DNA from: Hyphomicrobium sp. LHD-15
GTDB taxonomy: Bacteria > Pseudomonadota > Alphaproteobacteria > Rhizobiales > Hyphomicrobiaceae
Length of the DNA: 64,000 nt
Reading direction: 5' to 3'
NCBI RefSeq assembly: GCF_031157355.1
Contig: NZ_JAVIFT010000001.1
Location: 310,001-374,000, forward strand
Of this stretch, positions 44,917 to 54,053 are shown in pieces (the first letter of the stretch is position 1; every line of letters starts with the position of its first letter). Position numbers and translations under genes: made by a program. The notes under the pieces are model-generated. The model ran no database searches. It saw only the letters and a list, made by a program, of their open reading frames with translations, and was not told the origin of the DNA.

Positions 44917-45783
44917 CTAGTTAGTCCCTTTGGGCTGGCGCGGCTCAGTGATGAGCTTGTTGTCTTCATCGATGATCGGCACGCCGTAGTCCAGCAGGAT
45001 TTTGTCGATGTCGCCCTGACGCTTGGCGATCACGTTGTTGATCTCGTGCTTCCAGGCGGTTTCGCCGGCGCGCACGCCCATCGTGATGCGATACTCGAGC
45101 CTCGGCAGCCCTGGCTGTTTCTCTTCGAGCATCGGCTGAACGTTCAGCTTCTCACCGCCGTGGCTGGCGTACCAGCCGGCGTGGGGACCCCAAAGGATAC
45201 CGAGATCGATCTCGCCCGAGCGCACGTCGTTGGCCATATCCTGCATCGGGTTCTGGTAACGCGTATCGACGATGAAGAGATAGGACTTCGCATTCGGCAT
45301 CAGACCAGCTTTCGCCACGTAGTCCGCGGCAGGCGCACCCGCCTGGATGCCGACCTTCTTGCCTTTGAGCTTGGGATCCAGGATCGACGTCACGCCGGCG
45401 AGATCCGAGCCCGGCTTGGTGACGAGGGCGTAAGTGGTGCGATAATAATGATTGGTGTTGAGCGTGAACTCGTCGGCCTGGACGGTTCCCATCACCAGAT
45501 CGCAGCGCTTTTCAGAAAGCGTCTTGCGGACGAAACCGGTGCCTTGGGGAAACCAAGTGTATTCCACCGACGCCCGCTTCAACTCGTCGGAGACGAGCTG
45601 CGCAATCTTGTTTTCGAACCCCTCGCCTTTCTCGTTGGAATACGGAAGGTTTGCGGGGGTTCCGCAGACCCGCAATACCTGACGGTTCACGGCGTCTGCG
45701 AGATGGCCCTCGGCAGCCTCGGCACCGCCAGGAGCGGCGACGAGGCTTCCGAGAAGTAGTGCGAGTGCGGCGCGCGTTCTCAT
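44917..45783 (-). CDS. xoxJ: XoxJ, periplasmic binding-protein-like partner of methanol dehydrogenase
   Basis: A 288-residue exported protein of the MxaJ/XoxJ family. The signal peptide ends near residue 23 (AEA-A), then RVCGTPANLPYSNEKGEGFENKIA and KRCDLVMGTVQADEF. XoxJ is thought to help mature or activate XoxF. Two cysteines (in RVCGT and KRCDL) sit where the family has a disulfide. The gene lies 45 bases after xoxG. Confidence 0.93.
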   Translation of the reverse strand: MRTRAALALLLGSLVAAPGGAEAAEGHLADAVNRQVLRVCGTPANLPYSNEKGEGFENKIAQLVSDELKRASVEYTWFPQGTGFVRKTLSEKRCDLVMGTVQADEFTLNTNHYYRTTYALVTKPGSDLAGVTSILDPKLKGKKVGIQAGAPAADYVAKAGLMPNAKSYLFIVDTRYQNPMQDMANDVRSGEIDLGILWGPHAGWYASHGGEKLNVQPMLEEKQPGLPRLEYRITMGVRAGETAWKHEINNVIAKRQGDIDKILLDYGVPIIDEDNKLITEPRQPKGTN

Positions 45784-45828
45784 GTTTTTCTCTCTTTTTC
45801 TAGAGGCAGCCGCCGAACTGCCGGCTTA

Positions 45829-46419
45829 TCAGCCTCCGGTGCAGCTCTTTTCGTACTCCTGAGCCGATTTCGGCTTCTCGGCGCGCTGGTCGGCGGAGAG
45901 ACGGCCGCCCTGCAATGCGTCGGTCGAACGAGCACGAAGATAAATGTAGAGGTCGTCGATGTAGCACATGACGTTCGGGTTATCGCCGAGAGCCGGCATG
46001 ATGTACTTGGTGCCGGCGACGTCACGCTCCTGACCGCTCGATACGACCTGGAGAAACTTCTCATAGGTCATGGTCTTGAGGGAGTCGTGCAGGGCCGGAG
46101 CGAAGCTCGAGCCTTCGGCGTTCGGGCCGTGGCAAACGTGGCACTCGGCATGATACCGGCGCCAGCCGGAATAGGTGAACCAGTCGACCTGTATCACGTG
46201 GTCGGTATTGGCGGGATCACGCTTGACGTCGTAGGTCGGCGTGCCATCGGGCAGGACCCACTTGCCGTCCTCTAGCTTTTTCCCTTCCTGGAACTGCTTC
46301 TCGAAAGCCGGATCCGGAACGGGGGCCTTCGTTTCTTCTTGGGCCATCGCCGGGCCGACAGCAAAAGCCGCGAGGCTCAAGCCCGCGGCAACGACCAAAC
46401 CAAAACCAAATCTCTTCAC
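45829..46419 (-). CDS. xoxG: XoxG, cytochrome c electron acceptor of XoxF
   Basis: A 196-residue exported cytochrome cL-type protein: signal peptide to about residue 26 (AMA-Q), heme motif C93-HV-C96-H97, and M141 in KYIMPALGDNP as probable axial ligand. It takes electrons directly from XoxF. The start is GTG 46419 with AGGGGAC upstream. It is separated from xoxF by about 240 bases containing a terminator, so it probably also has its own promoter. Confidence 0.94.
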   Translation of the reverse strand: MKRFGFGLVVAAGLSLAAFAVGPAMAQEETKAPVPDPAFEKQFQEGKKLEDGKWVLPDGTPTYDVKRDPANTDHVIQVDWFTYSGWRRYHAECHVCHGPNAEGSSFAPALHDSLKTMTYEKFLQVVSSGQERDVAGTKYIMPALGDNPNVMCYIDDLYIYLRARSTDALQGGRLSADQRAEKPKSAQEYEKSCTGG

Positions 46420-46608
46420 GCGCGTCCCCTGTTTCCTGGATACTCTGCCATATCGCCCCGACCGGGAAATAACAACGTCCGAACCGGGAATTCGTTCTCA
46501 CAAAATGGTGCAATTGTCCTGGACCATCTTCAACACTTGGTGACGGCCCGACGTCACGCAAGTGAGAACCAAGATTACATTCCAGCAACAACTACCCCTC
46601 AGCAATAA

Positions 46609-46634
46609 ACCGGCGCGGGTTTCCCCGCGCCGGT
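46609..46634 (-). terminator. Terminator hairpin after xoxF
   Basis: An exact 11-base stem (ACCGGCGCGGG / CCCGCGCCGGT on the minus strand) with a GAAA loop lies 24 bases after the xoxF stop, followed on the minus strand by TTATT. It probably ends most xoxF transcripts and lets xoxF be made in excess over xoxGJ. Confidence 0.8.
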
Positions 46635-46657
46635 CCAATTTTCTTAACAACCCAGCA

Positions 46658-48481
46658 TTAGGGCAGTGCGTAGACCGTGAAGGTACCACCGAGATCGGTG
46701 TACGACTTCAGGCCAGCGTAGTTGCCCACTGCACCGAGACCATCCGTCGGCTTCTCAAGACCAGCGGCGAGACCGATGCCAGCCCAGCCACCGACGCCCG
46801 AGAAGAGGCCGATGTACTGCTTGCCACCCTGTGCGTAGGTCATGACGTTACCGATAGAGCCGGAAGGCAGACGATGCTTGAAGAGCTCGGCGCCATCCTT
46901 CTGGTCGCGGCACTTGAAGTAGCCGTCGAGAGTGCCGTGGCAGGCGAGACCGCCAGCCGTCGTCAGAACACCCGACCAGACCGAGAAGGGCTCGTCGTGC
47001 TGGTGAACGATCTTGCCAGCAGCGCCATCCCAAATCGTGAAGTGGCCAGTGTTCGACTTACCCTCAGGCGGGAACATCGAGAGCGTTGCGCCAACGTACG
47101 GCTGGCCAGGCGTGTACGAAACCTTGAAGGGCTCGTAGTCCATGCAGACGTTGTTGACCGGGATGTAGAAGAGGTTCGTCAGCGGCGAGTAGGCAGCCGG
47201 CTGCTGATCCTTGAAGCCGAGAGCGGCCGGGCAGACGTTCTTGGAGTTAACGTCAGGACCGTTGAGGAACGTCGACTTCGAAGCGACGACGGTCGGACGA
47301 CCGTAGTTGGGCTTCGACTTGTCGAGCTCGACGCCCGTCGACCAGTTCAGGTCTTCGTCGTAAGGGTTGGCGACGAGCGGCTCGCCGGTGAGGCGGTCGA
47401 TCGTGTAGCCGAAGCCGTTACGGTCGAAGTGGGTCAGAACCTTGCGATCTGCGCCACCGATCTTCTGGGTGGTGAGGATCGACTCGTTCACGCCGTCGTA
47501 GTCCCACTCATCGAACGGGGTCATCTGGTATGCCCAGGCGGCCACGCCGGTGTCGGGGTTACGAGCGAACAGCGTCATAGACCACTTCTGGTCGATCTGC
47601 TTGCCGTCCGGTCCTGCACGCTGAGCAGGGTTCCAGGTCGACGGGTTGCCCGTGCCGTAATAGAGGAGGTTGGCTTCCGGATCGTAAGAGGCATAGCCCC
47701 AGGTCGAACCGCCACCGATCTTCCACTGATCGCCCGTCCAGGTCTTCAGAGAAGAGTCCTTGCCGACCGGCTTGCCGAGCGACAGGGTCTTGTCCGGATC
47801 GACGAGGATGTCGGCGTCAGGGCCCATCGAGTAAGCGCGCCATGCACGCTTGCCGTCCTTGAGGTTGTAGGCAGTGACGTGGCAACGGACGCCGAACTCG
47901 GCGCCGGACGTGCCCATGATCACCTTGTCATTGATGATGATGACGAAGCCGGTGTGGGTCTCACCCTTCTTCGGATCACCGTTGACGGCCTTCCACTTCT
48001 CCTTGCCGGTCTTGGCGTCGAGCGCGACGAGCGTGGTGTCGGCCTGGCCAAGGATCAGCGTGTCGCCGGCGATCTGAACGCCACGGTTAACCGTGTCGCA
48101 GCACATAACCGGAATGACCGAAGGATCCTGCTTCGGCATATACTTCCAAAGGATCTTCGGACCGACGGGGTCGGAGATGTCGAGAGCGAAAACGTTGTTC
48201 GGGAATGCGGAGTTCAAGTACATCCGGTCGCCGACAACGATCGGCGAACCTTCGTGACCACGAAGAACGCCGGTCGAGAACTGCCAAGCAACCTTGAGGT
48301 CCTTGACGTTCGAAGTGTTGATCTGGTCGAGCTCAGAGTATCTCCAGCCGGAGTACTGACCCTGTTGCATAGCCCAGTTATTCGGATCTGACGTCGCCTT
48401 CTTGACGTCGTCGTTCGCCAGAACCGGCGAACTCAGAGCGACAGTGGCGAGCAGCCCACATGCGAGTGCACTTCTGCGCAT
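46658..48481 (-). CDS. xoxF: Lanthanide-dependent PQQ methanol dehydrogenase
   Basis: A 607-residue exported quinoprotein with an eight-bladed propeller. It oxidises methanol in the periplasm. Metal and PQQ residues are visible: C127-C128 disulfide pair, E195, N279, catalytic D327 and the extra aspartate D329 in WDYDGVN, which marks lanthanide-using XoxF and is Ala in calcium-type MxaF. The signal peptide ends near residue 22 (VLA-N). AAGGAGG precedes the ATG. It is the only methanol dehydrogenase here, and no mxaF or mxaI is seen. Confidence 0.97.
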   Translation of the reverse strand: MRRSALACGLLATVALSSPVLANDDVKKATSDPNNWAMQQGQYSGWRYSELDQINTSNVKDLKVAWQFSTGVLRGHEGSPIVVGDRMYLNSAFPNNVFALDISDPVGPKILWKYMPKQDPSVIPVMCCDTVNRGVQIAGDTLILGQADTTLVALDAKTGKEKWKAVNGDPKKGETHTGFVIIINDKVIMGTSGAEFGVRCHVTAYNLKDGKRAWRAYSMGPDADILVDPDKTLSLGKPVGKDSSLKTWTGDQWKIGGGSTWGYASYDPEANLLYYGTGNPSTWNPAQRAGPDGKQIDQKWSMTLFARNPDTGVAAWAYQMTPFDEWDYDGVNESILTTQKIGGADRKVLTHFDRNGFGYTIDRLTGEPLVANPYDEDLNWSTGVELDKSKPNYGRPTVVASKSTFLNGPDVNSKNVCPAALGFKDQQPAAYSPLTNLFYIPVNNVCMDYEPFKVSYTPGQPYVGATLSMFPPEGKSNTGHFTIWDGAAGKIVHQHDEPFSVWSGVLTTAGGLACHGTLDGYFKCRDQKDGAELFKHRLPSGSIGNVMTYAQGGKQYIGLFSGVGGWAGIGLAAGLEKPTDGLGAVGNYAGLKSYTDLGGTFTVYALP

Positions 48482-49034
48482 CGCGCTTCCTCCTTAAAGT
48501 TCTTGCCACGCTTGCAAGCGGCAGCGAACGACAGCGTGTCACAGCCCAGTTACGGTTATCGGGATTTTTTCCCTTGTTATTCCGCTGACTTACGATCGTC
48601 GGTCCCCGCACTGAAGGACCGTCTGAAGCCATCGCTACCGTGGCACTCTTTTAGACACTTTCTCGTGAGGTCCGCAACACAAACCGTGAGACCATTTTTC
48701 TTGCAACACCGATAGGACAACTGTTCTGACCCATTTTTCAGGCCATTTTGTCGAAGTTTTTTGCGCTGCGGCACAAATTGCTGCGCCGCACGCCTAGATT
48801 TTCCCATGACAAGAGGCCTCGTCGTCCCATTGACTTTCTATATTTTATGTGAATAATTTTTGCCCTCGCTTTTCAAAAAATTACTCAGTTTTCCCTCCTA
48901 AGGCGCTGATTTTTGGGTAGTTTTTCCTGACTTTGTTGAGACAAATGCCCGCGCGGCAGATCCGCCCGCGTCGAGTTGCGCTCGGGTAGCCTTGCGCGTA
49001 CAGCATGATCATTCGCAGTAACGGATTTTGGCCG
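48482..49034. promoter_or_regulatory. Divergent promoter region between xoxF and the metallohydrolase gene
   Basis: About 550 bases without a gene, AT-rich around 48830-48920. On the plus strand TTGACT (48830-48835), a 16-base spacer and AATAAT (48852-48857) form a fair promoter for the gene at 49035. For xoxF, on the minus strand, no clear boxes were found. CCATTTTTC occurs at 48692-48700 and 48731-48739, with a partial third copy at 48743. Confidence 0.45.
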
Positions 49035-50027
49035 ATGCGGAACGACGTTCGCTCACACCTTGACCGGCGGGCGGCCCTTAGGCTCCTAAGCGCCCTATCT
49101 GGCCTGCTTGCCGCTTCGACCAAGATCTCGGGCGTCGCTTTGGCGGAGACCAGCCCAAACGCGTCCGGGACGTCGCCGTTCGCCGTCGAAATTGCCCCGA
49201 GGGTCTACGCCCACAAAGGGCACGTCGCGCTCTATGCACCCGCCAACGAAGGCGACATCTCGAACGCGGGATTCGTCGTCGGCCGGGATGCGGTGGCGGT
49301 GATCGACACCGGCGGCAGCGCGCGGGTCGGCGCCCATCTGCATCAGGCGATCCGGCAGGTCACCCAGCTCCCGATCCGCTACGTCATCAACACCCACATG
49401 CACCCCGATCACGTGTTCGGGAACAGTGCGTTCGAGGCGGATCAGCCGGCGTTCGTCGGCCATCACAAGCTCGCGCGCGGATTGAGCGCGCGAGCCGAAC
49501 GTTACCTCGCGATCAACGGAGAGCTGCTCGGAGCGGACGTGTTCGCGGGGACGAAGATCGTGCTGCCGACGCTCGCGATCAGCGACGTCACGAAGCTCGA
49601 TCTCGGCGGACGCGAGATCATCATCGAGCCACAGAAGACCGCGCACACCGACAACGACCTGATCGTGCGCGATTCCGAGACGGGAACGGTCTTCCTCGGC
49701 GATCTGCTGTTCTCCGAGCACATTCCGACGCTCGACGGCTCGATCCTGGGCTGGATGTCGGTGCTCGACACGCTCGCGCAGGCGCCCGCTCAGCGCGTCG
49801 TTCCCGGGCACGGACCGCCCTCGATGCCGTGGCCCGATGCAGCCAAGCCCATTCGTCACTATCTCCAGGTGGTGACCGACGAGATCCGCGCGATGATCAA
49901 GGCGGATCACACGCTTTCCGACGCGACGAAGACGGTCGGGTTTTCGGAAAGGGATGCGTGGCAGCTGTTTGAGGACTATCATGTCCGTAACGTTTCGGCG
50001 GCGTTTGCCGAGCTCGAGTGGGAGTAA
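49035..50027 (+). CDS. Quinoprotein-associated zinc metallohydrolase (MBL fold), exported
   Basis: A 330-residue metallo-beta-lactamase-fold protein with a twin-arginine-like leader (DRRAALRLLSALSGLLAAS) and zinc ligands H121-x-H123-x-D125-H126 (THMHPDH). Further ligands are near AHTDNDL and the VPGHGPPS histidine. Members of this group occur beside PQQ dehydrogenases and SoxYZ-like carriers and may process sulfur-containing or quinone-linked intermediates; no reaction is proven. ATG 49035 is preferred; ATG 49005 would lengthen the leader. The SoxYZ-like gene follows after 70 bases. Confidence 0.87.
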   Translation: MRNDVRSHLDRRAALRLLSALSGLLAASTKISGVALAETSPNASGTSPFAVEIAPRVYAHKGHVALYAPANEGDISNAGFVVGRDAVAVIDTGGSARVGAHLHQAIRQVTQLPIRYVINTHMHPDHVFGNSAFEADQPAFVGHHKLARGLSARAERYLAINGELLGADVFAGTKIVLPTLAISDVTKLDLGGREIIIEPQKTAHTDNDLIVRDSETGTVFLGDLLFSEHIPTLDGSILGWMSVLDTLAQAPAQRVVPGHGPPSMPWPDAAKPIRHYLQVVTDEIRAMIKADHTLSDATKTVGFSERDAWQLFEDYHVRNVSAAFAELEWE

Positions 50028-50097
50028 GATTGCCTCAGAGCAATCACGCCAAGGAAGACATAGGGCGCGAAAAGCGCCAGACCGGAGGATGCAGTTC

Positions 50098-50931
50098 ATG
50101 GCCTCGACCCGCACAGCAGCCCAAGGCGCTGCTCCCCTGCGCGCTCTCGCTCTGCTTGCCGCAGGACTTCTAATCGCAGCCTGCTTCTGGTCCGGTGCGC
50201 GCGCCGACGAAGAGGACATCTGGCCTGCGCTCAGAGCCGATCTTTTCGGAGAGCGGGCCGTCACCGAAGACACGACGGCCGTCTCGCTGGAGGCACCCTA
50301 TCGGGCCGAGGACGCGGCGCTGGTGCCGCTCACCGTGCGCATCCCCGCGCAGATGGCGGGGTCGGTAAAAAGCCTGAAGCTGGTGATCGACAAGAACCCG
50401 GCGCCGCTGGTTGCAGATTTCACATTCGGGCCGGCAGCCGGCGCGGGTGAGCGCATGATCGAGACGCGCGTGCGCGTCGACATGTATTCGAACGTGCGCG
50501 CGATCGTCGAGACCAACGACGGCAGGCTTCTGATGGCGACGAAGTTCGTCAAGGCCGCCGGCGGCTGCTCGGCCCCGGCTCTCAAGGACACCGACGCTGC
50601 GCTCGCGGAAGCCGGCAAAATGCAGATCAAGCTTCTCGCCGGCGCGTCCGATGGACAGCGCGAAGGCGAACTCAAGATCCGCCATCCGCAGTATTCGGGC
50701 CTGCAGCTCAACCAGGTGACCGGATACTACATCCCGGCGAAATTCCTGCGCGTGATCGATGTCGAGCGGGCGGGCGAACGCGTGTTCCGCATGGAAGGCG
50801 GCATCTCGCTTTCGGAGAACCCGAGCATCCGCTTCAGCTACGCGGCCGGCGCCGACGAGACGCTTGAGGTCAAGGCCGAGGACACCGACGGGCGGACCTT
50901 CACCGGCCGCGCCACGCCCAAGGGCGCTTGA
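50098..50931 (+). CDS. Quinoprotein-dehydrogenase-associated SoxYZ-like carrier
   Basis: A 277-residue exported fusion resembling SoxY plus SoxZ. A signal peptide ends near residue 39 (ARA-D). The SoxY-like half ends in AAGGCSAP with C157, the SoxZ-like half starts at MQIKLLAG and contains IRHPQYSG. In SoxY a C-terminal cysteine carries sulfur intermediates; here the cysteine lies inside the fused chain. The ATG at 50098 has GGAGG nine bases upstream, while the ATG at 50089 abuts it and is rejected. No other sox gene is present. Confidence 0.9.
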   Translation: MASTRTAAQGAAPLRALALLAAGLLIAACFWSGARADEEDIWPALRADLFGERAVTEDTTAVSLEAPYRAEDAALVPLTVRIPAQMAGSVKSLKLVIDKNPAPLVADFTFGPAAGAGERMIETRVRVDMYSNVRAIVETNDGRLLMATKFVKAAGGCSAPALKDTDAALAEAGKMQIKLLAGASDGQREGELKIRHPQYSGLQLNQVTGYYIPAKFLRVIDVERAGERVFRMEGGISLSENPSIRFSYAAGADETLEVKAEDTDGRTFTGRATPKGA

Positions 50932-50970
50932 GGCTCCATCAGGAATCTCGACCCGCTCGAGACGACAAAA

Positions 50971-50995
50971 AAGGGCGCTCCTTTCGGGCGCCCTT
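50971..50995 (-). terminator. Terminator between convergent exported-protein genes
   Basis: AAGGGCGC and GCGCCCTT form an 8-base stem with a 9-base loop. On the minus strand the stem runs into TTTTTTGTC, so it best serves the 127-residue gene at 51048; on the plus strand it may also slow transcription from the SoxYZ-like gene. Confidence 0.8.
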
Positions 50996-51047
50996 CTCAA
51001 TTCCTCACCTCAATTCCGCGTCACGTTTTTAACGCGGACAGGTCGCA

Positions 51048-51431
51048 TCAGAAGCAGCGGATTTCGCCTTCCACTTGCGCGCGCTTCAGGTTGTTGACCT
51101 TCTCGCGCATAGCGGGTGCGTAGAGGTATGCGACGCTCTCGCCGCCGCGCTGGCGCACCGACATGACGGTCTCCGCCTCCTCGTATTCCTTGTAAGGAAG
51201 CACCGACGCGATCACGTCGATCGAGCACGAGCACTTGTCGAGGACGTCCCGCGTCTGGCCGTTGACCAACATGCAGCCGTAAACATAATCGGTCCGCGTG
51301 ATAGTGGGATAATCGTTGACGAGCGGCGTGGCGGTTTTTTCAGCGCATTCCTCGCCGATGGCGGCGGCACCAGCCGCAACCAGGGCAACGCCCGCTGTCA
51401 ACAGAACCTTGGCAAGCCTATGCTGCATCAT
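51048..51431 (-). CDS. Small exported cysteine-rich protein, unknown
   Basis: A 127-residue protein with a signal peptide (about residues 1-24) and five cysteines in the mature part: C29, C53, C67, C69 and C126. The CSC pair and a cysteine next to the C-terminus stand out. No family recognised. Its start overlaps the stop of the 225-residue gene upstream (ATGATGA region), so the two are probably co-translated. ATG 51428 is an alternative start. Confidence 0.75.
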   Translation of the reverse strand: MMQHRLAKVLLTAGVALVAAGAAAIGEECAEKTATPLVNDYPTITRTDYVYGCMLVNGQTRDVLDKCSCSIDVIASVLPYKEYEEAETVMSVRQRGGESVAYLYAPAMREKVNNLKRAQVEGEIRCF

Positions 51432-52105
51432 TTCGCGTCTCCCATTCCGACGACCTTGATGTGCTCCTTGATCTCCGGGCCCGCAGCCTGCGTGCTCACG
51501 AAGTTCGACTTGAGGTCAACGAAGTATCCCGGCACTTGGTTGCTTACCACAATGACGAAGTTTGCCTTGTGGAAGCCCTGCATTTTGGACGAGCTCATGT
51601 CCTCGGCAAACGGCGTGACGTCGATCTTGAATGCATCGACGGACTGGCCGTTGTAGTCGACCTTCACAGGTTCGGCGGTGGCGTTGGCGAGGGCTTCGCG
51701 GATCTTGTGCTTAGTATACATCTGGTTGCCGCCGGCCAATGCGGTGAAGGTCGAGACCGCGCGGTCGAGATACCAGATGAAGAGCGGGTTGATGGTCAGG
51801 TCGGGCCAGTTCTGCGCGTCACGGGCGTTGTCGCCGGTGAACACCTTGAACACGACGTCGCGCTCGCCCTTGTCCTTGACGTTGGCGACGCCGAGGCGGA
51901 TGTCGTCGGCGTAGTTCTTGCCGACGAGGCGCTCGTCGGAGCCGACCTTTTCAAACCGATAGGTCACCTCGGCGCCCTTGCCGACGAGATCGAGCTGGCG
52001 GGTTTCGAAGAGAATGCTGGTGGCTTTCTGATCACCGGCTGCAACGGCGGCCACGGGAATCAGCGCCAGGCAAAGCACGGCCGACGCACGCAAGAATTTC
52101 AACAT
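51428..52105 (-). CDS. Exported protein of unknown function, 225 residues
   Basis: A 225-residue protein with a clear signal peptide (cleavage near residue 23, VAA-G), then a mixed beta-rich chain: TSILFETRQLDLVGKGAEV, NPLFIWYLDRAVSTFTALAGG and a C-terminal FVIVVSNQVPGYFVDLKSNF. No cysteine remains in the mature chain and no family is recognised. Its place between xoxF-linked genes and its overlap with the Cys-rich gene suggest a periplasmic pair. Confidence 0.78.
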   Translation of the reverse strand: MLKFLRASAVLCLALIPVAAVAAGDQKATSILFETRQLDLVGKGAEVTYRFEKVGSDERLVGKNYADDIRLGVANVKDKGERDVVFKVFTGDNARDAQNWPDLTINPLFIWYLDRAVSTFTALAGGNQMYTKHKIREALANATAEPVKVDYNGQSVDAFKIDVTPFAEDMSSSKMQGFHKANFVIVVSNQVPGYFVDLKSNFVSTQAAGPEIKEHIKVVGMGDAK

Positions 52106-52290
52106 GGTGTCGTTTTCCTCCTTCAGGGCGCCGTTTTGGCTGCTCTCTTGGGAATTCTTCTAGCGCCAGCGGCTACGCCCCGGCAATCATCCCGATGATG
52201 AATTCTTTGAAAGGCAGGGATTTTCGGGCATCAGGCCCCGGTTTCACGGTCAGAACCGAGCGATCCGGCCGGGGACTAGCGGGCAAAGGA

Positions 52291-53301
52291 CTAGCGCAAG
52301 AACTGGCCGAACGCCCGAGGGCCGTCGCCAACCGGAATGCGCGCCGTCACCTCCAGAGTTGCCGTATCAATCCGCTCCAGCGTGTTGGCCTCCCAACACG
52401 CCACGTAAACGGCCTCACCGGTCGGATCGGCCTCGATGCCTTCCGGATACTCGCCGACCTCGATGGTCTTGATCACGGTCAGCGTTTCGAGATCGAATAC
52501 GGTCACCGTGCCTCCGTACTGGTCGGTGACGAACCCCTTCCCGGCCGCGAGCGCGACGGCATAGGGGCGCCGGCCAACCTTGACGGTGCCTGCGACTTTG
52601 CCCGTTGCGAGATCGACGACGCTGACGTCGTCGCTTCCCACATTGGCGGTGTAGGCGCGCTTGCCGGCGCGGTCCACGGTGACGCCGAACGGGCGTTCGC
52701 CGACCGTTACGTGCCCGGTCCGGGCGAACGTGGCGGCATCGATCAGGGAGATCTCGTTGCTGTCGCGATCGGCGGTGACGATGCGGGCGCCGTCCGCCGT
52801 TACGGCGACACCCGACGGAGACTTGCCGACCTCGACGCTGCCGAGAATGCGGCCCTTGGCGGGATCAACGGCGTAGAGCTTGTGCTCGTACCAGTCGGCC
52901 ACGAACACACGATCGCCCGCGGGATGGACCGCGATGCCGAGCGGGCCCTGGCCGACCGCGAAACGCGACGCGATCCGCCGCGCCGCGATATCGAAAACGA
53001 CGAGTTCCTTGCTTTCAGGCGAGGTCAGATAGGCGAATGCCCCGTCGGGCGACACGGCGACGCCAGCGGGCTTGCCGCCGATCGTGATCGCGGGCGCAGA
53101 GGTCTGCGCCGCAAGATCGACGATCGACAGCGAGTCGCCTGTCTGATTCGTCACGAAAGCTTCGCGCGCGGCCTTGGCTGGTTCAGCGTGGGCCGCGGCC
53201 GGCGAGACGAGCACGCAGCAGACCAGGAGGGCCGCTGCGAGATGCCGGGCCTTGCAGCCTTGCACCCCGCGCGCCTTTCCTGCTTCGTGCCGCGCCGGCA
53301 T
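52291..53301 (-). CDS. Second YVTN-type beta-propeller protein, exported
   Basis: A 336-residue exported propeller. A long leader ends near residue 40 (AHA-E), then about seven repeats of the KPAGVAVSPDGAFAYLT kind (VGKSPSGVAVTADG, VGERPFGVTVDRAG, VGRRPYAVALAAG). It differs from the propeller at 40332-41312 in sequence. It overlaps the SRPBCC gene stop (TGATG), so both form one unit. Possible roles are binding metal or docking to a quinoprotein; not established. Confidence 0.85.
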   Translation of the reverse strand: MPARHEAGKARGVQGCKARHLAAALLVCCVLVSPAAAHAEPAKAAREAFVTNQTGDSLSIVDLAAQTSAPAITIGGKPAGVAVSPDGAFAYLTSPESKELVVFDIAARRIASRFAVGQGPLGIAVHPAGDRVFVADWYEHKLYAVDPAKGRILGSVEVGKSPSGVAVTADGARIVTADRDSNEISLIDAATFARTGHVTVGERPFGVTVDRAGKRAYTANVGSDDVSVVDLATGKVAGTVKVGRRPYAVALAAGKGFVTDQYGGTVTVFDLETLTVIKTIEVGEYPEGIEADPTGEAVYVACWEANTLERIDTATLEVTARIPVGDGPRAFGQFLR

Positions 53302-53828
53302 CAGCCGCCTTCCAGCTTCTTCTTGAGCGCTGCGAGGCCCGACTGGAACACGCCCGTGATCGCCTTGACAGCGGCTTCGTCGGAGAGCTCCGGCGGCGGA
53401 TCATTGTTCACGTAGCCGCGATAGAATGCGCTTTTCCATTCCACCTTCGATTTGTCGCCGTCTGGCGTCACGGTGAGGTGGGCCGAGTAATTGGTGACCG
53501 GCACGAGCTTCACGTCGACTTCGGTGATCTCGTAGGAGAGCGTCTTGCCCTCGGCATTGTACTTGGTCAGCTTCTCGAAGATCTGACCGCCACCCTCGAG
53601 GGTGAGCACGCGGGTGGCGCCGACGTCGTTGCCGCCCTTGCCCTCGGTCTTCTTGAAGGCCGGGTGCCAGCCCATGTCCTGGAAATTGCCGACGACGGCC
53701 CAGACCTTGTCTGCGGGCGCGTTGATCTCGACCGACTCAGTGACCTTCTGTCGGGAGGGCCCGTGCGCCGTTGCGGCGAACGGCAGCAGGCACACCAGCG
53801 CCAGGGTTGAAGCAAACAATCTAAGCAT
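53301..53828 (-). CDS. Exported SRPBCC-fold (polyketide cyclase/START-like) protein
   Basis: A 175-residue protein with a signal peptide (cleavage near residue 21, ATA-H) and an SRPBCC domain: SVEINAPADKVWAVVGNFQDMGWHPA, ATRVLTLEGGGQIFEKL and KVEWKSAFYRGY. Secreted SRPBCC proteins of this type accompany xoxF clusters in methylotrophs; they may bind a small hydrophobic ligand. The mature protein would start with His. GGAGG lies nine bases before ATG 53828. It diverges from fhcB. Confidence 0.85.
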   Translation of the reverse strand: MLRLFASTLALVCLLPFAATAHGPSRQKVTESVEINAPADKVWAVVGNFQDMGWHPAFKKTEGKGGNDVGATRVLTLEGGGQIFEKLTKYNAEGKTLSYEITEVDVKLVPVTNYSAHLTVTPDGDKSKVEWKSAFYRGYVNNDPPPELSDEAAVKAITGVFQSGLAALKKKLEGG

Positions 53829-54053
53829 CAGTATAATCCTCCGGGATTCCGTCTTCGGCAGGCTTATCTCAAGCCGGCGCCGGACAATAATTAAGAGACA
53901 GCGCCTACGCAATCGGTGCGCGCATTCGCCACCCTGCAACGCAGCATTTCAGGTTCGAACGGCGGCAGCGGACTTCTCATCATCACACCAGTTGTTTTGA
54001 AACCCCGTCCATGCTTTGGTTCCGCGCCAAATCAAAATCACGAGACCTCAACA

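Noticed and set aside
46562-48391. A 609-codon open frame antisense to xoxF
   Set aside because: It is a shadow caused by GC-rich codon use; the product has no family likeness while the minus strand encodes a complete XoxF with all active-site residues.
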